Assembly (NCBI RefSeq): GCF_000026365.1
Contig: NC_012991.1
Coordinates: 806,001-870,000, forward strand
Direction of reading: 5' to 3'
From: Zygosaccharomyces rouxii
Lineage: Eukaryota > Ascomycota > Saccharomycetes > Saccharomycetales > Saccharomycetaceae
DNA length: 64,000 nt
Shown: positions 1 through 12,526 of the stretch, piece by piece
How the letters are laid out: every line of letters starts with the position of its first letter
How positions within the stretch are numbered: the first letter of the stretch is position 1
Notes under the pieces: generated by a model
Seen by the model: only the letters and a program-made list of their open reading frames with translations
Database searches by the model: none
What the model was told of the DNA's origin: nothing
Translations under genes and position numbers: made by a program

Positions 1-349
1 CTTGTGCAAATGACCAAGAGGAAAATGATCCTTGTGTGTTGGATGTAGCACTAATCAATCGAGGTAGAGTTTTCTCTTGTTGTCGTAGCAATTCCACGAA
101 TAATCCATCTGGTGCTAAAACATTGTCGTTTACCAATTCTTGACTTGCTCTTTTGAATTCAATGGCCTTCTCCAAATCTTCCATAGTTAGAAGAGGCCCT
201 TGAGAGTTACCATCTTGAAACAACGCCTGTAGATGCATTGGTAAGGCATTGTGTAGGAATTCATCAACTGAAATTAAGGTACCATTTCCAACGCTAACTG
301 TCCCATTCAAAGCCCAGTTACCATCCATACCAGTATAATTCGACTCCAT
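1..349 (-). CDS. MMM1: MMM1, ERMES complex ER subunit (5' part only)
   Basis: This is the N-terminal 116 codons of a minus-strand gene that runs off the left edge. The product should be Mmm1, the ER-anchored SMP-domain subunit of the ER-mitochondria tether (ERMES) that moves phospholipids between the two membranes. The visible part is the weakly conserved luminal N terminus; a stretch reading ALPMHLQALF and, at the window edge, SSWSFAQ match the family just before its single membrane anchor. The anchor and the SMP domain lie outside the window. An in-frame TAA sits 11 codons upstream of the ATG at 349, so this is the first possible start. It is divergent from LMO1, as MMM1 and LMO1 are in S. 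cerevisiae, which supports the call. Confidence 0.85.
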   Translation of the reverse strand, partial: MESNYTGMDGNWALNGTVSVGNGTLISVDEFLHNALPMHLQALFQDGNSQGPLLTMEDLEKAIEFKRASQELVNDNVLAPDGLFVELLRQQEKTLPRLISATSNTQGSFSSWSFAQ

Positions 350-662
350 ACTACCGTTTAAACCCCCGAGGACAAAGAATTAGGGTCTCTAATGATCTCA
401 ATTTTGGAATGAGCCTATCAATCATTTGGAAAATCAGTCAGTAGAATTCACCGAAGTGGAAGAACGAAAAAAATTACAGCATAGAAGAATAAGATCATGA
501 CTTACAATGACTGAAATGATCACATCTTCCTTTATAGAAACCAGGTTTCAAGGCTTAATCCTATAAAATACATTTTCAAGAACTTTCTACCGGAGGATTT
601 CCATATCTGCCAACTAGGAAGTCTGCCATTACCATAATTACTATAATTTTAGTATATTCACA
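350..662. promoter_or_regulatory. Divergent MMM1/LMO1 intergenic region
   Basis: These 313 bp separate two divergent start codons and should hold both promoters. AT-rich stretches are present, but I recognise no specific factor site. Confidence 0.5.
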
Positions 663-2594
663 ATGGATGATGCCTACAGGGTCCAACAGTTGTTGGCACA
701 AAATGAAAATTTATCTTTCGATCAATCTCGAGAGTCCTTGAAGGTTATTCTACGTACCATCGATGAGACTAACGATCCCTTTCAATTCGATTTTGCACAA
801 TTTCTCTTGAATTGTGACGGTAAGATTCTTTGCAGAGAGGCTACGCCAGAGACTCACTTTTGGGAAATATTTGAAGAAACAATGTCAGAATCACCTCCTG
901 AAACATTAGCGATATGTTTAACCAGAATCTGTACCCTTTCCCTGAGGGAATCTGGTGTCTACTTGGAAGCCGTTGTCCATCTCTGCAGGTTTTTATCATC
1001 AAGTGAAATCATATTACCAATCCTATGTGCTAATTTGTCTACACAAAGATCAAGTATTAGGCTGAATTTTGACATTTTGGAATCGATAGATGGGGTACTA
1101 CGTTGTTTGACATGCCTTTGTGAAAGTGACAAAGTAAACGCTGCCATCATTATTCCATCATGCTTCTTTATGTTTCATGATTGTGGATTTTGGAGCATTC
1201 TAATTTCTTTGCTACCGATGGAAGAATTGCAATCAGAAATCTTAGAAGTGATTTTACCATTGAGAGATAAGATTTCCAAATTTATGTCAGCCTTGACTCT
1301 AAAAGAATATGCTACACCATTGGAAACAAAGATGTTCGAAGCTGTGGAAGATGCTTTAAGCTTAGATTCAAGCATGAAAGAAAAATTTGAAGAAGTAAAT
1401 CAAGGTTACAACGATTTACGCAGTATCAAACTGATTAATGCTTATCATTTGGTAGTTTTTTTAAAGAATTCCAATCTTTCATTCAAAAAAACTTTAGGTG
1501 AAGAATTATTATTCGTTAACAATCCGTTTCCTCTTTACAAGGCATTTTTCAATATTTTAGACCAATTGGACCAATTTCTAGACTTCAAGACAAAAGATAT
1601 TTTAACTACATTATACCACGCCGCTTTCCTTTTGAGTAAAGATGCCTTTATCTATGCGCTTATGGATAAGCTACTCAAAATGTGGGTGGCATCACAAGGT
1701 AAAACAAGAAAAGATATGGATTCACTTCTGGAGACGGTGCCTATCATGCTAGATCAGGTTGATAAATCTATGAAACGCCCTTCCGATATTTCCCCACGTG
1801 GATCTGTAATCATAGCACTAGAGACTTTAGAAGGTATTGACTATGGCATTGCACGACAATTACAATTAGAAAGCATCAAGGAAAAACATTACAACAAATG
1901 GTCGAATTCCATTGGTGATTTCGATGAATTACTATCCGAACAAGTTCATGATTATGTTAGGCACCAAAGACTTTTACAGCTTCAAAAGGGAGCTTGGGTT
2001 TATTCAGAGAGCCCATTAGATCGTCATATTAGATCTCCTAAGGTCTATTTCATGGTTTTATCCGCCAACCAAATAAATTTACTAGTTCGTGAATTCCCTG
2101 CTAAGGCTGAAATAACACCCCATGTTGAAGAAAATCAAATCTTCAGTAACACAGAGAAAGATCATGCAGCTTTTGAAAAGACTGTGGTTATTCCACTGCA
2201 CAACATCGTTGATTTCGAAGTGAATGAACTTCAAACAGATAATAAAGTTCCAGATGATGCACGCTTGGTAAATGTCATACGAAAAGATTTTTACACTGGG
2301 GTTAACTTTCTCGATAAGTATCGTAGGGTGGTTTTAAAAGTTTATTTTGACACAAAGGAAGATACGATCGTCTGGTTAGATGGTTTGAAGCTGGTATCGC
2401 CATTTAAGATCAAACAGAGCATCACGGATGATACCCAGAAGCAAATGGATACACTTGTAAGCATTAGGAGGAATGCTCAAATGTTAAATTTAGATATCAG
2501 TGATGGGAACGAAATAACAGATAGTAATGACGACGAAGAATATTACCACGCAGATACTTTGAAGGACCTAACATCCTCATTTTATTATGAATAG
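663..2594 (+). CDS. LMO1: LMO1, ELMO-like protein
   Basis: The 643-residue product matches Lmo1, the fungal relative of animal ELMO proteins that works with a Dock-type exchange factor (Dck1) on Rho5 in mitophagy and oxidative-stress signalling (known for the family). The first 430 residues are helical and repeat-like. A PH-like module follows at about 448-580, with a split loop carrying the acidic insertion after AEITPHVEENQ and ending near VWLDGLKLVSPF. The C-terminal tail is very acidic. Length is close to the S. cerevisiae protein (665). The gene is divergent from MMM1 and convergent with DRS1, the same neighbours as in S. cerevisiae. Confidence 0.88.
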   Translation: MDDAYRVQQLLAQNENLSFDQSRESLKVILRTIDETNDPFQFDFAQFLLNCDGKILCREATPETHFWEIFEETMSESPPETLAICLTRICTLSLRESGVYLEAVVHLCRFLSSSEIILPILCANLSTQRSSIRLNFDILESIDGVLRCLTCLCESDKVNAAIIIPSCFFMFHDCGFWSILISLLPMEELQSEILEVILPLRDKISKFMSALTLKEYATPLETKMFEAVEDALSLDSSMKEKFEEVNQGYNDLRSIKLINAYHLVVFLKNSNLSFKKTLGEELLFVNNPFPLYKAFFNILDQLDQFLDFKTKDILTTLYHAAFLLSKDAFIYALMDKLLKMWVASQGKTRKDMDSLLETVPIMLDQVDKSMKRPSDISPRGSVIIALETLEGIDYGIARQLQLESIKEKHYNKWSNSIGDFDELLSEQVHDYVRHQRLLQLQKGAWVYSESPLDRHIRSPKVYFMVLSANQINLLVREFPAKAEITPHVEENQIFSNTEKDHAAFEKTVVIPLHNIVDFEVNELQTDNKVPDDARLVNVIRKDFYTGVNFLDKYRRVVLKVYFDTKEDTIVWLDGLKLVSPFKIKQSITDDTQKQMDTLVSIRRNAQMLNLDISDGNEITDSNDDEEYYHADTLKDLTSSFYYE

Positions 2595-2716
2595 TTTAAT
2601 CAACTGTAAACATAGTACACAAAAACTAGAATAAAAACAAAAAAATCATTTTTATTTTGATGATTCTATACATGGTTAAGTAAGGTGATCGCATTTTAAA
2701 ATATCACATCGAAGTT

Positions 2717-4969
2717 TTATTTCTTACCCTTCTTTTTGTCCTTCATTTTTTTACCATTCTGTCTCCTGAAAGACCTTTCTTGATCCTCTGAGCGGTTCTT
2801 TTGAGTCTTCTTATATGGACGCGTTTTCTCCTCTAAAGCCTCTTGTCTCTTTCTCTTTTTACTATTCAGAGTGTTCTTGGGCAACGACCCCATACCCTTG
2901 GAATTTTTCTTCTCAGTCTCTGTTTGGAACCAAGTTCTCTTTGGCCTTGATTCAATTTCTTGCTTGTGTTTAATCAAGTTTTCACCTTTTTTCAATTGCA
3001 TTTCAGCTTGTAAAATCTCCTTCTCCTGTTTCTCTTCATCTAAAATGTCCTTCACGGTGTCAGACATTGATTCTACTGTTTTGTTGATCTCTTCAATTTG
3101 ATTCCAATCCACATTTCTCCCCACTGGTAAATTCTTTTCACCACTTTCTTGTGCACTCTTGATGGCGCTCTTCACAATACTTCTTTCTTGAGAGGTTTCA
3201 CCGACAAACGATACTGAGCGACCTTCTCTACCAGCTCTTGCTGTACGTCCTACCCTGTGTAAATAAATTTCGAAACTCTTTGGCATATCATAGTTAATGA
3301 CCACTTCAATCTTCGGAATATCTAACCCTCTAGAGGCTAAATCCGTACAGATTAATACCGGTACTTCCAAGGACTTAAATTTGTTAATAGACTGTAAACG
3401 CTGTTCTTGGTTCAGAGACCCATGAAGTTCTGCCACAGCCATACCTAGCAATCCTAAAATGATTCTTAGTCTATGCACCATTTCTTTCTTGGAAACAAAA
3501 ACCACCATTCTCTTTTGAGCGGCACCATCCAATTTTTTAATAAGATAAAACAACGTTGAAGGTTTTAAATGGTCTCTTTTACGAATACGAACGAATTCCT
3601 GTTGTAATTTGGAGACAGCCTGCTGAGGAGGATCTGTCATCACTCTTACGGGTCTTTTCAATGACAAAGAAACTAATTGCTTAATTTTTGAATTCATAGT
3701 GGCAGAAAACAACATGGTTTGTCTTTTGCTTGGTAACAAATGCATGATTTCATTTATTTCATCTTGGAAACCTTCTTCTAACATTCTATCAGCTTCATCG
3801 ATTACTAAAACTTCCACGGAATCCACATTGAAACTACTAGAGTTTCTAATATGATCAATGAATCTACCTGGTGTAGCAATGACGATATCAGGTCTAGTCT
3901 TCAAAATTTGCTCCTGTTGTCTAAGGTTCAAACCACCGACAGCTATACCAAAAGTTAACCCGTTAACATATTTTCCTAATTTCTTCCCCACATCAGCAAC
4001 TTGAATAGCCAATTCACGAGTTGGCGCTAGCACTATGACTCTAGTAGATGCTACTTTTGCTGGTTTATAAATCAAACGCTCAATAATGGGGATCATGAAA
4101 GCTGCTGTCTTACCAGAACCGGTAACAGCACCGGCTATAATATCTTTACCTAATAGCGCAATAGGGATTGTTGCACCTTGAATAGGAGAGGGAGTAGCAT
4201 AACCCAGATCACCCAAAGCTTTGAGAACGGGACGTGACAGTGATAAACTGTTGAAATTATTGAAAACCTTTTTCTTTGCTTCCTCACTTTCACTCTGAGG
4301 CGCATAAAATTTAGCCATTTCTTCAGGTGAATCTTCTTCCTCTTCCTGTTTTTGAGCCTGGTCCTCATCCTCTTCATCCTCTTCTTCGACTTGGTCTTTC
4401 TCATCCTCGGAGCCGCTGTCATTCTCATCCTCCTCTTCATCTTCCTCATCTTTGTTGACGGCGCCCATACCAAACCCATCCATGGCTAATTCATCATCAT
4501 CTTCGCTGTTCTCCTCACCACCATCTTCAGAATTTTCTTCTTCCTCTTCCACTTCATTTTTTTCTTCGTCACTTTCACCATCTACACGAATAGTCTTGAT
4601 CAATCCACCTTTCCTTCTAATAATACCATCTAAATCCACATCTTTTTTCACATTATCACCATCGGGTTCATCACCAACGAAATTCCATGCCTGTAAATTT
4701 GATACGATATCGTTACCTTCCAGATCAAATCTAAATTCTGGATTTAAATCTTTGTTTACATTCTCATCTTCCACATCATCTGTGCTGCTCTTTTTTTTAT
4801 TGTTCTTCTTGGATTTTTTAGTAGAAGCTTGAGGTTTAGCAGGTGTATCGTTCATATGATTCTCATCGTCATCAGAGGATTCTAAATCTGGTAATGCATC
4901 TTCGCTATCACTAATTGTAGGCACAAAGTCCAAATCTAACTTTCCCTTCTTCGCTACAGCGTTTACCAT
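2717..4969 (-). CDS. DRS1: DRS1, nucleolar DEAD-box RNA helicase
   Basis: The 750-residue product is Drs1, an ATP-dependent RNA helicase needed for 60S ribosomal subunit assembly in the nucleolus. The first 230 residues are highly acidic with Glu/Asp runs. The helicase core follows: a Q motif at about 240-266, Walker A AVTGSGKT near 284, DEAD (VIDEADRML) near 392, SAT near 419, and [11 protein letters not shown] near 573. The last 100 residues are Lys/Arg-rich and suit nucleolar targeting. Length equals the S. cerevisiae protein within a few residues. The upstream region carries tandem GATGAG repeats next to an AAAATTTTTC tract, as expected for a ribosome-biogenesis gene. Confidence 0.97.
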   Translation of the reverse strand: MVNAVAKKGKLDLDFVPTISDSEDALPDLESSDDDENHMNDTPAKPQASTKKSKKNNKKKSSTDDVEDENVNKDLNPEFRFDLEGNDIVSNLQAWNFVGDEPDGDNVKKDVDLDGIIRRKGGLIKTIRVDGESDEEKNEVEEEEENSEDGGEENSEDDDELAMDGFGMGAVNKDEEDEEEDENDSGSEDEKDQVEEEDEEDEDQAQKQEEEEDSPEEMAKFYAPQSESEEAKKKVFNNFNSLSLSRPVLKALGDLGYATPSPIQGATIPIALLGKDIIAGAVTGSGKTAAFMIPIIERLIYKPAKVASTRVIVLAPTRELAIQVADVGKKLGKYVNGLTFGIAVGGLNLRQQEQILKTRPDIVIATPGRFIDHIRNSSSFNVDSVEVLVIDEADRMLEEGFQDEINEIMHLLPSKRQTMLFSATMNSKIKQLVSLSLKRPVRVMTDPPQQAVSKLQQEFVRIRKRDHLKPSTLFYLIKKLDGAAQKRMVVFVSKKEMVHRLRIILGLLGMAVAELHGSLNQEQRLQSINKFKSLEVPVLICTDLASRGLDIPKIEVVINYDMPKSFEIYLHRVGRTARAGREGRSVSFVGETSQERSIVKSAIKSAQESGEKNLPVGRNVDWNQIEEINKTVESMSDTVKDILDEEKQEKEILQAEMQLKKGENLIKHKQEIESRPKRTWFQTETEKKNSKGMGSLPKNTLNSKKRKRQEALEEKTRPYKKTQKNRSEDQERSFRRQNGKKMKDKKKGKK

Positions 4970-5084
4970 CTTGGATCGAGGACTCCAACGTTTAAATATT
5001 TAAATAAAAGCGTACCGTGCAACAGTGGAAACCAGTTTGTGGGAGTCTATAAGTCTATGTATTATTCTGCAGCTGTATTGAATA

Positions 5085-5122
5085 GAGCTCATCTCATCTC
5101 ATCTCATCTCAAAATTTTTCAA
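5085..5122 (-). promoter_or_regulatory. Tandem PAC-like repeat plus RRPE-like tract upstream of DRS1
   Basis: The plus strand reads GAGCTC followed by four ATCTC units at 5085-5110 and then AAAATTTTTCAA at 5111-5122. Read in the direction of DRS1 this gives an A/T tract followed by overlapping GATGAG units, the core of the PAC element (GCGATGAG) bound by Dot6/Tod6, beside an RRPE-type AAAATTTT. The block lies about 115 bp before the DRS1 start. Factor assignment is inferred. Confidence 0.55.
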
Positions 5123-5187
5123 TATCATAAGCCACGAGAAACAAACAAAGTTGGGCAGGATTAAAGAACACGAACAGAACTTCAACA

Positions 5188-5259
5188 ATGCCGAATCCAC
5201 TTAGAAGAGAACGATTGGAATCAGAATTGACCATCGTCAAAGCCTTTATACCTCAATAA
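5188..5259 (+). CDS. Upstream ORF of SYS1, 23 codons
   Basis: An ATG at 5188, with A at -3, opens a 23-codon frame starting MPNPLRRERL whose TAA overlaps the SYS1 ATG in the string TAATG. It is in a different frame from SYS1. If the SYS1 transcript starts upstream of 5188, ribosomes would translate this peptide and stop exactly at the main start. Whether the peptide is conserved or made is unknown. Confidence 0.4.
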   Translation: MPNPLRRERLESELTIVKAFIPQ

Positions 5260-5870
5260 TGTTTACTTTGAGAAGGTATTTACGAATTCCTCGAGAGCTG
5301 AGGTTGTCTGAAATCTTCAAACAAGATTCACTTTCACCTGCCAAGATAGCTTTACAGATCATTTTATTACAGATATTTTATTATACAACAGCCAGCATAC
5401 TTTTCTACTTTTGGGCCAAATTGATGGGCTATCAAGTAGAGATTAAAAAATGGTTATTTACGTGGGAATATATTAATTATACCAATACATCGGGTATATC
5501 ATTATCAATGCTATGGCTATTCGACGCTCTAATATGTGTGATTTTCCTTACAGTGATAGTTGGTAGGAGTAAATTGGCCTGGGATTTTGCCATTACCATA
5601 CATGCAATTAACTTTATTGTTGTTCTTACGAATACCCATACCTTCCCTTCGTTTTCATGGTTTTTCTTACAAATATTGTCATCATTAATACTTGTGTTTT
5701 TAGGAACTTGGACCACTAGATGGAAGGAATTAAGAGATACTTTTTTTGAAGGTTTGGTAGATCCATCTGGAATTACTTTACCCGAAGGAACTCAAGAGGT
5801 ACGACCAGCGGGCGATGGGAATGACAACCAGCAACCGATTGAAATGAAGGACCTGGAAGCTCAAAAATGA
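5259..5870 (+). CDS. SYS1: SYS1, Golgi membrane receptor for Arl3
   Basis: The 203-residue product has the length of yeast Sys1, the Golgi multispanning protein that recruits the small GTPase Arl3 and thereby Arl1 to trans-Golgi membranes. Four hydrophobic segments are visible at about 30-52, 82-103, 110-128 and 132-148. Family landmarks include IFKQDSLSP near 21, VGRSKLAWDFAITIH near 101, and WTTRWKELRDTFFEGLVDP near 150, followed by a polar tail ending in KDLEAQK. The gene lies next to CYR1 in convergent orientation, as in S. cerevisiae chromosome X. The start overlaps the stop of a 23-codon upstream ORF. Confidence 0.95.
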   Translation: MFTLRRYLRIPRELRLSEIFKQDSLSPAKIALQIILLQIFYYTTASILFYFWAKLMGYQVEIKKWLFTWEYINYTNTSGISLSMLWLFDALICVIFLTVIVGRSKLAWDFAITIHAINFIVVLTNTHTFPSFSWFFLQILSSLILVFLGTWTTRWKELRDTFFEGLVDPSGITLPEGTQEVRPAGDGNDNQQPIEMKDLEAQK

Positions 5871-6052
5871 ATAAGAGCAGAAAATGACAAGCAAAAGGGT
5901 CAGTAAGCATTTTATATGTAAGTTTTAACTTATTCGACATGATGTTGTGAGGGCATTAAAAACAAAGACAAACAAACATTGTAACATTACAAACCGGTAC
6001 TTATGAGGTGACTACTTCAAAAAGATAAACCACAAAACTAATACTTATTATT

Positions 6053-9000
6053 TTACTGAATTTTCTCCAATACAGCGTCTAACAAGTCAAATATATTTGT
6101 TCCCAATTCTTGGGCACTTTGATCATTAACTCTCAACCCTTTATGCACGACCTGGTGTAATTTCAAAAGAGCGATATAAGATTCTAATCTAGTGATTAAA
6201 TCATCAAAAAAAGCTGTAGCATCTTTTTCGGAATTCAAAAACCTAACACTGCTTTTCACATTCTCATCAATTGATGAAAGTCTACCAGGTTTCCGATGCT
6301 CATCAACAGAACCTTTACTGACCGCGGATAAGACCGATTCCACCCTTCTGGAAACTGATCTCAGGCGGGAAATAAATTCTTCATTTAATAATCTTGCCTC
6401 TTCATCCTTAGTAATGAAATTATGCCTAGAAACTAACGATTTAGGATATGCAATGGTAATTAATTCTTTAGTTTCCAATCCTTTTAATTTTTGCTCACCA
6501 TGATCGAAAAATTCCCATCCTATGCTCTCTAGCATGGATATTTCCTTTTCTAAAACTTCTCCTACAAACTCTTCTCCATAAACTTCCTTCAATGGACATT
6601 TATCCTTTACCACAGTTTCATGAAAGTTCATGATCTTATTAAATTCTGATAAGAAATCACTACTCAAAGTAATCTGACCACCATCTGCTACACCTTCGAC
6701 TCTAGCAGCCTTATTTACCATAGGTCCCAGATAATCCATTCTTTGAGTAACTAAATCCAGTTCAGGTACTGGGCAACCCCAATGAACACCCATACGAACG
6801 GATAAACCTTGATATATCTTATTACCCAATTTATCGATGACAAGACATCCATCTTGGATTGATGTAATTTCTTCAGGCCATTGTGCCTCTACAAATTTCA
6901 ACTGGACGCTCATACACCATACGAGAGCACTTATCGGCGTAGGGAAAGCCACCATGAAGGCATCACCTTCAGTCTTTACTTCATAACCACCATAGATACG
7001 CAACAGACGACGCATGATATCATTATGTGTTTTAATAGCAGTCCGCATGGCGTTAGGGAACATTTCCCATAAGAAAGTTGAGCTCTTGATATCTGTAAAA
7101 ACGATGGCCAGGTTTCCTGTTGGTGGTGAAATTTCTGGTTGCAATCTTCTCAAGGTGGCATCTTCAAAAGTACTTCTCCTGGTGATCAACGAGTTCCTAT
7201 TCAAGGTGAACCTATTCTGTTGTTCATCGTCCTTGTGTAGCGATAGACACATGATGGTCAAATTGTCCGAACAACCATAAGCGATGGCATGGTCCTTCAT
7301 GGCCTCAGCGGCTAACATAGGCTGTGAACTGTTTTCTCTAGCAATATCACATGCAGTTTCAAAATCCATGTATTGCCACAATTTATGAGTAGCAATAACC
7401 AACATCTCATCGGCTTTCGTAAGTTGCACCATAGAAATATCAGGAGAAGCATGGATATGTGGCAGAAGGTCGAAGAACCCGACTGCCCTAGAAACATCTA
7501 CAACACCATCGAGCTTATAATCATTGACATAACCACCTGATATACGGATCCTTTCATACTCTTCCCTCTTATAAGGAACGTGTAAACAAGTCAATTTTTG
7601 AAAATCACCATTAGTCTTGGATAAAATTGCCATACAATCACCGATGTTGGCCGTATAGATTTGGTTACCCCTAATGTAAACCACTGTGGAACATGCACCA
7701 CTTAATAAGTCAGCCGAACTTAAATTAGCCATAGCACTACCATCGTCTACATGACTTAGCATCCCGTTCACTTCTTTATTCAGCTGTAGGAAACTGAAAC
7801 GTAGAGCCTTCCTGATACCCATATCAGAATCCCCATATTTCTCTAACTGCCTTAATAGGATCTTGTCATAGATGTCCCTGACAAGTCTGGCAATATTATG
7901 TCCATAATCCGCATATTGATTTTTCCCATCATGCAAACACAACAAGCATTCATCGTCTTTACCACCAAATCTTTCAAAAGTGACATCTCTCGATGAGACG
8001 AATTCTCGTTTACCCAGCGTATCAGCTACACCATATCGCATACCATTTATTATGGATCCACTGGTCCTTAAACGGAAATTAATATTTTCATCCGGTACTT
8101 TTGTAGTATTCAAAGTGACATCCATTAATCCCAAAACCTTCAAGTTAGGCAAAACAGTCAAATCTGAAAAATCGGTCTTTATATCGTGGTTCACCGAGGA
8201 TTTAATCTCAAATCTCCTATTACCTGAAAAATTCAAATATTTCAGTTGTTTATTCTCTCTCCAATTCCAATCATAGTGATAATTAGAAATATTGTATTTC
8301 AACTGATTAGACCCCACATCAAAAACTCTCAAGTCAGTCAATTGAGACAATTCTGCAGGTAACGACAATAAATAATTACCGTTCAACATCAAAGTCCTTA
8401 AGTTCTTCCATTTCAAAACCACATCTCCAGACACTGTAGCCAATTTATTGCCTGAAAAATAAAGCCCTGACAAGTTTTCTAATTTCAAATTAGAGATATC
8501 CTGGAAATTGTTATATGAAAGATTCAACACTTTCAAATTGGTCAAACAGTTGAAAAAAGGCCACATCTGATCATTGAACTGGTTATCTGCAGCAACTAAA
8601 AATTCTAGACTCTTGGATAATCTACGATCAGCAGAAATGTTTTGGCAAAATTGACCCATCAAACAAGAATTTCCAAACATGTTTGATGAAATATTCACAA
8701 AAGTAAGATCTAGATCTTCCATACCAGTAGCAAAATCTCTAATGTTATTAGAATGCAAATCCAGAGTCTTCAAATTTTTTAAGTTATGGAAATCTTTGGG
8801 TAACTTTTGTAACTTGTTTCTTGCCACCGAAAGGTGGACCAATTTATTTAGTTGACAGAATCCTTCTGGCAGCTTAGTCAAGTTGTTTTCACTCAAATCC
8901 AATTTTTCCAAACATCTTAATTCCACAAAAAGTTCATCCGGAAGACTCGATAGCTTGGCCTTACTTAATGACAAGCTAGTCATATTCATGGAGGAAAATC

Positions 9001-12000
9001 CACTGTAAGAAATGGATGTTATAGGATTTTCCTGCAATTCTAGAGTTTTCAATTTAGGTAAAACATCATCAAAAGTGGAAATTCTATTATCCGTCAGTGA
9101 CAAATTCTGCAAATTGGGCGCTCCAGTCTTAATACGCGCAACTCTATTATGTTGTGAATTCAAAGTTCTCAAATTTTTCATTCCCGAAAGGTTTGGTATA
9201 AGAGCCAACTTGTTGTGAGATATGTTCATCTTCGCCAACTTTACCAACTTGTTTGTCGTTGGCGGTAAAGTATGGATCTTATTGTAAGAGAGATTGATTT
9301 GTAATAAATTCGAACATTCGTTTACAACCTCTGGATAATGAACAAACCTATTAGAAGATAGATCCAGCAGCTGTAAATTTTTCAATTGACTAAACCCACG
9401 AGGAAGTTTGTCCAGTTCATTACATTGCAAATTTAAGATGGTCAAATTGGCCAGTTGGGAAATGGCATGAGGTACCCTCCTAATAAAGTTTCTTTGCAGT
9501 TCCAGGGAAACCAATTCATCTACATCACAGATGTTTATGGGGAACTTGGAAGCCCTAATGTTAACCATTCTTAAACTAGAAAGTTTTGTTGCTGATTCAA
9601 TAAATTCCACCGGCAGAAAAATATTGGCATTATTGGAAACATCCAAACTTTCAATTTCCGAAGTATGCTGATAAAAAATAATGGGAGGAGTAGTTAAATC
9701 CATTCCTCTCAGATCAACATGAATAAAATCACCCCTCATTAAACGCTGTTCCTGCCCTGGAGTCAAATGAGATGGAGCCACCGGATGAAATAAGAATTTG
9801 AATACAAAACTCAAATCTTCAATACCCATGATGTGTAAAGGATCAGTTTTCTTGTACCCATTCAGGAGTAACAATTTACGCTCAATGATAATTGGTTTAG
9901 ACAAAGGTCTCAAAATCTTACACAATTTACCCACTTTCAAAGATATTTGGAAACTTCCTTGTGAAGTGACATTAAATTTTCTTTTCAAAGACGGTAAAAT
10001 ATCTCTAACCGTTGTAGCGGGAGTACAAGATAATGTGGTAAAGGTATCATCTGTATTAAAGATACGGATGGCGTAATGTCTCTTGGGATTCAGGTCGCTA
10101 AAGTCCTTGTAATAACGTTCTAACTCGTATTCCACTCTGTCATGCTTTTCATCATCAGATGACAATTTCATAACTTCCTGATCTCTGGTGCCTGCACCCA
10201 ACACTTTAGATAAAGTTTTAGGGGGGTTTGAAGGTTGTCTCAAATTGGCTTGTAAATCATTGAAAGGACCTTTTCCAGGTGCTAATTCTTGTTGTTGATT
10301 TTGTTGCTGCAATTGTCCTTGTGGCTGATCTTTCAACTGGTGTTGTTGATTCATCTGTTTTTCGTGCAACATTCCTTGGTTCCATTGTACGCCTTCAGCT
10401 TCTTGCCTCTTTTCCTGTTGACGTAAACCTTCATAATATTTCATATCCTGTGGACTTTGATTCAATGCTTCTCCCAATGATTGACGAGCATCTCCAGAGG
10501 AATTAAGACCTGTGTTGTAATTTAATTTCAATGGAGGTGGTTGCACCTCTTGTTTCTGTTGTTGTAACTGTTGTTCGAAATCTGGAGGTAATTGAGGCGA
10601 TCCTCCACCAGCATCTGTTTTTTTATCTGCACTTTGTTCTAAGTAGTTTTCCACATCTGATGCATAATCTAAATCAGATGAACTTGAGTCTGAAAAATCG
10701 ACTAATGAAGAATTATCTGAATCATTAGTACTAGATATACCTGATGTAAACTCATTCTGATTGGGGACTTCAAAGTATGCATCGCCAAACTTACCAAATT
10801 GCTGTTGTTGTTGCTGCTGCTGTTGCTGCTGCTGGTGGTTCTGCTGTACCTCTGGTTGCGATGGCAGTTGTGGTTGTTGTTGTCCATGCTGCTGCTTTAA
10901 ACGTCTTTGTGATGCTAGTTGTTCTTGAAGTAAAACTGACTTATTATGTTTCTTTGCCCTTCTAATATCGACATTTGAATCTACGTCCCAACTTTCGGGC
11001 GCGATCCATTGTTGTCTTGCACTTAATGGGTTTGAATTCATAGTCATAGAAGTCGGTAATGCCGCAATATCAGAATTAGAATTTACGTGTGTTACAGATT
11101 GTGAGGGAGCACCTGATATAGAAGCTCTATTATCATTTGGATTATGATATCCCTCATATGCCGCCGATGGTCTTCTTGATAATTCTGGTGCCTTTGTAAT
11201 GTCCGAAACATTTTCCAAATTCGTATCCAATGGAAAGAAACTACCCGCACCCGATCCACTTGCACCGGAAGCTCCCGAAGACGCAGCAGGAGGTGCGGAT
11301 GACGTAGAATTAAGATGACCTGCAGGTTCTTTTGGAGGAGATTCACGTTTTAGAGACGGTGACCTAGGTTGCACAGGTGCAGTAGAGTTGTTTGTAAAAG
11401 TACTAGTAGCACTATTTCTACGACTACTTGTTGCTGATAACCTGGGCCTTGCACTAGACACCATAGATATATTATCTGACTCGCGCTTATTACCCTTATT
11501 TTTATCATGATGTAACGGACGTCTCCCCGAATGCGATGAAGGCTGCTCACTTTCATGGCCAAAGCCATGTACCAATGTACTAACTTTCCGTCTCAAACTA
11601 TTAGGAACCGTTTCAGTAGTATTTCCATCAGGACCCGCATTACTTCCATTTGTACAACCAGTACCACTTGAAGCACCTGTATTGGAACCAGTATCCCTTG
11701 TATCACGTATACCACCTGCTGCCGATGCAATATTGTTGTAAAAACTTGTATGCAAGCCACCATGAGGATGCACACTACGAAAATATCCTTGTTTATGGTT
11801 ATGGGGAGAAGAAGAGTCCTTGCCGTTAGATTCGCCATCAGAATTACCAGCACCAGATAACTTTTTAAAGAAAGATCCAGCAAGCGAATGTTTTCTAGAG
11901 GGTGGAGCTATTGCACCCTCATTTTGTGATCCATGTCTGCTGTGTGGATGTGTTCTGACATTACCATCTGATGTAGCGGAAGATGTTGTGTGTATTGGTT

Positions 12001-12526
12001 GCTGCTGCTGCTGCTGTTGTTGTTGCTGCTGCTGTGAATCCTGGTGATGTTGCGAGTGAGTTTGATCTTGCGGAGAGGGCATGGCATCGTCTTCACTGGC
12101 CGCTGAGCTCAGCGATAAGCTGCTTAATGTTTTCTTAAACAATTCTGGTCCTTTTCGTATCCTAGAATCCTTCGTCTTATAACGAGGCTGCTGCTGTTGT
12201 GTATTCAAATGTGAAGTATCCAAGTTACCGCCGACGCCACCGATGCCCCCCGTATTTATACTTTTTTCCCCGCTGGGAGCTATTGACTCAGGCTCCGCCC
12301 ATGCGCCCCGGGTAATGCCCTTTTCATTCGGATTTGAACGTGCCCTTGGGCGATCGACTGCACCATCATCACTGTCACCCAGCCTTTTCGAACCGTGAGT
12401 CCTTGAGGATGTGCTTCTTAAATCCTTTGAGTCCATTGAAACGCTTGACGTGCTCCTTGCTAAGGGAGTATCCACCCTATGCTGTTTCTTGCCAGCATCT
12501 TGGCTTTTATCCCCGCGTCTAAACAT
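6053..12526 (-). CDS. CYR1: CYR1, adenylate cyclase
   Basis: The 2157-residue product is the membrane-peripheral adenylate cyclase that makes cAMP for protein kinase A under control of Ras and glucose. Domains in order: a low-complexity N terminus of about 820 residues with two poly-Gln runs (near 165 and 570); a Ras-associating domain at about 820-910; a long leucine-rich repeat array at about 955-1480; a PP2C-like domain at about 1510-1780; the class III cyclase catalytic domain at about 1800-1990, opening with [10 protein letters not shown], which holds the metal-binding Asp; and a C-terminal region that in S. cerevisiae binds the CAP protein Srv2. It is slightly longer than the S. cerevisiae enzyme (2026) because of the N terminus. 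Confidence 0.98.
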   Translation of the reverse strand: MFRRGDKSQDAGKKQHRVDTPLARSTSSVSMDSKDLRSTSSRTHGSKRLGDSDDGAVDRPRARSNPNEKGITRGAWAEPESIAPSGEKSINTGGIGGVGGNLDTSHLNTQQQQPRYKTKDSRIRKGPELFKKTLSSLSLSSAASEDDAMPSPQDQTHSQHHQDSQQQQQQQQQQQQPIHTTSSATSDGNVRTHPHSRHGSQNEGAIAPPSRKHSLAGSFFKKLSGAGNSDGESNGKDSSSPHNHKQGYFRSVHPHGGLHTSFYNNIASAAGGIRDTRDTGSNTGASSGTGCTNGSNAGPDGNTTETVPNSLRRKVSTLVHGFGHESEQPSSHSGRRPLHHDKNKGNKRESDNISMVSSARPRLSATSSRRNSATSTFTNNSTAPVQPRSPSLKRESPPKEPAGHLNSTSSAPPAASSGASGASGSGAGSFFPLDTNLENVSDITKAPELSRRPSAAYEGYHNPNDNRASISGAPSQSVTHVNSNSDIAALPTSMTMNSNPLSARQQWIAPESWDVDSNVDIRRAKKHNKSVLLQEQLASQRRLKQQHGQQQPQLPSQPEVQQNHQQQQQQQQQQQQFGKFGDAYFEVPNQNEFTSGISSTNDSDNSSLVDFSDSSSSDLDYASDVENYLEQSADKKTDAGGGSPQLPPDFEQQLQQQKQEVQPPPLKLNYNTGLNSSGDARQSLGEALNQSPQDMKYYEGLRQQEKRQEAEGVQWNQGMLHEKQMNQQHQLKDQPQGQLQQQNQQQELAPGKGPFNDLQANLRQPSNPPKTLSKVLGAGTRDQEVMKLSSDDEKHDRVEYELERYYKDFSDLNPKRHYAIRIFNTDDTFTTLSCTPATTVRDILPSLKRKFNVTSQGSFQISLKVGKLCKILRPLSKPIIIERKLLLLNGYKKTDPLHIMGIEDLSFVFKFLFHPVAPSHLTPGQEQRLMRGDFIHVDLRGMDLTTPPIIFYQHTSEIESLDVSNNANIFLPVEFIESATKLSSLRMVNIRASKFPINICDVDELVSLELQRNFIRRVPHAISQLANLTILNLQCNELDKLPRGFSQLKNLQLLDLSSNRFVHYPEVVNECSNLLQINLSYNKIHTLPPTTNKLVKLAKMNISHNKLALIPNLSGMKNLRTLNSQHNRVARIKTGAPNLQNLSLTDNRISTFDDVLPKLKTLELQENPITSISYSGFSSMNMTSLSLSKAKLSSLPDELFVELRCLEKLDLSENNLTKLPEGFCQLNKLVHLSVARNKLQKLPKDFHNLKNLKTLDLHSNNIRDFATGMEDLDLTFVNISSNMFGNSCLMGQFCQNISADRRLSKSLEFLVAADNQFNDQMWPFFNCLTNLKVLNLSYNNFQDISNLKLENLSGLYFSGNKLATVSGDVVLKWKNLRTLMLNGNYLLSLPAELSQLTDLRVFDVGSNQLKYNISNYHYDWNWRENKQLKYLNFSGNRRFEIKSSVNHDIKTDFSDLTVLPNLKVLGLMDVTLNTTKVPDENINFRLRTSGSIINGMRYGVADTLGKREFVSSRDVTFERFGGKDDECLLCLHDGKNQYADYGHNIARLVRDIYDKILLRQLEKYGDSDMGIRKALRFSFLQLNKEVNGMLSHVDDGSAMANLSSADLLSGACSTVVYIRGNQIYTANIGDCMAILSKTNGDFQKLTCLHVPYKREEYERIRISGGYVNDYKLDGVVDVSRAVGFFDLLPHIHASPDISMVQLTKADEMLVIATHKLWQYMDFETACDIARENSSQPMLAAEAMKDHAIAYGCSDNLTIMCLSLHKDDEQQNRFTLNRNSLITRRSTFEDATLRRLQPEISPPTGNLAIVFTDIKSSTFLWEMFPNAMRTAIKTHNDIMRRLLRIYGGYEVKTEGDAFMVAFPTPISALVWCMSVQLKFVEAQWPEEITSIQDGCLVIDKLGNKIYQGLSVRMGVHWGCPVPELDLVTQRMDYLGPMVNKAARVEGVADGGQITLSSDFLSEFNKIMNFHETVVKDKCPLKEVYGEEFVGEVLEKEISMLESIGWEFFDHGEQKLKGLETKELITIAYPKSLVSRHNFITKDEEARLLNEEFISRLRSVSRRVESVLSAVSKGSVDEHRKPGRLSSIDENVKSSVRFLNSEKDATAFFDDLITRLESYIALLKLHQVVHKGLRVNDQSAQELGTNIFDLLDAVLEKIQ

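Noticed and set aside
4150..4832. Long open frames on both strands inside the acidic part of DRS1
   Set aside because: They arise from the repetitive GAA/GAT codons of the acidic domain read in other frames and encode Lys/Arg- or Ser-rich low-complexity sequence.
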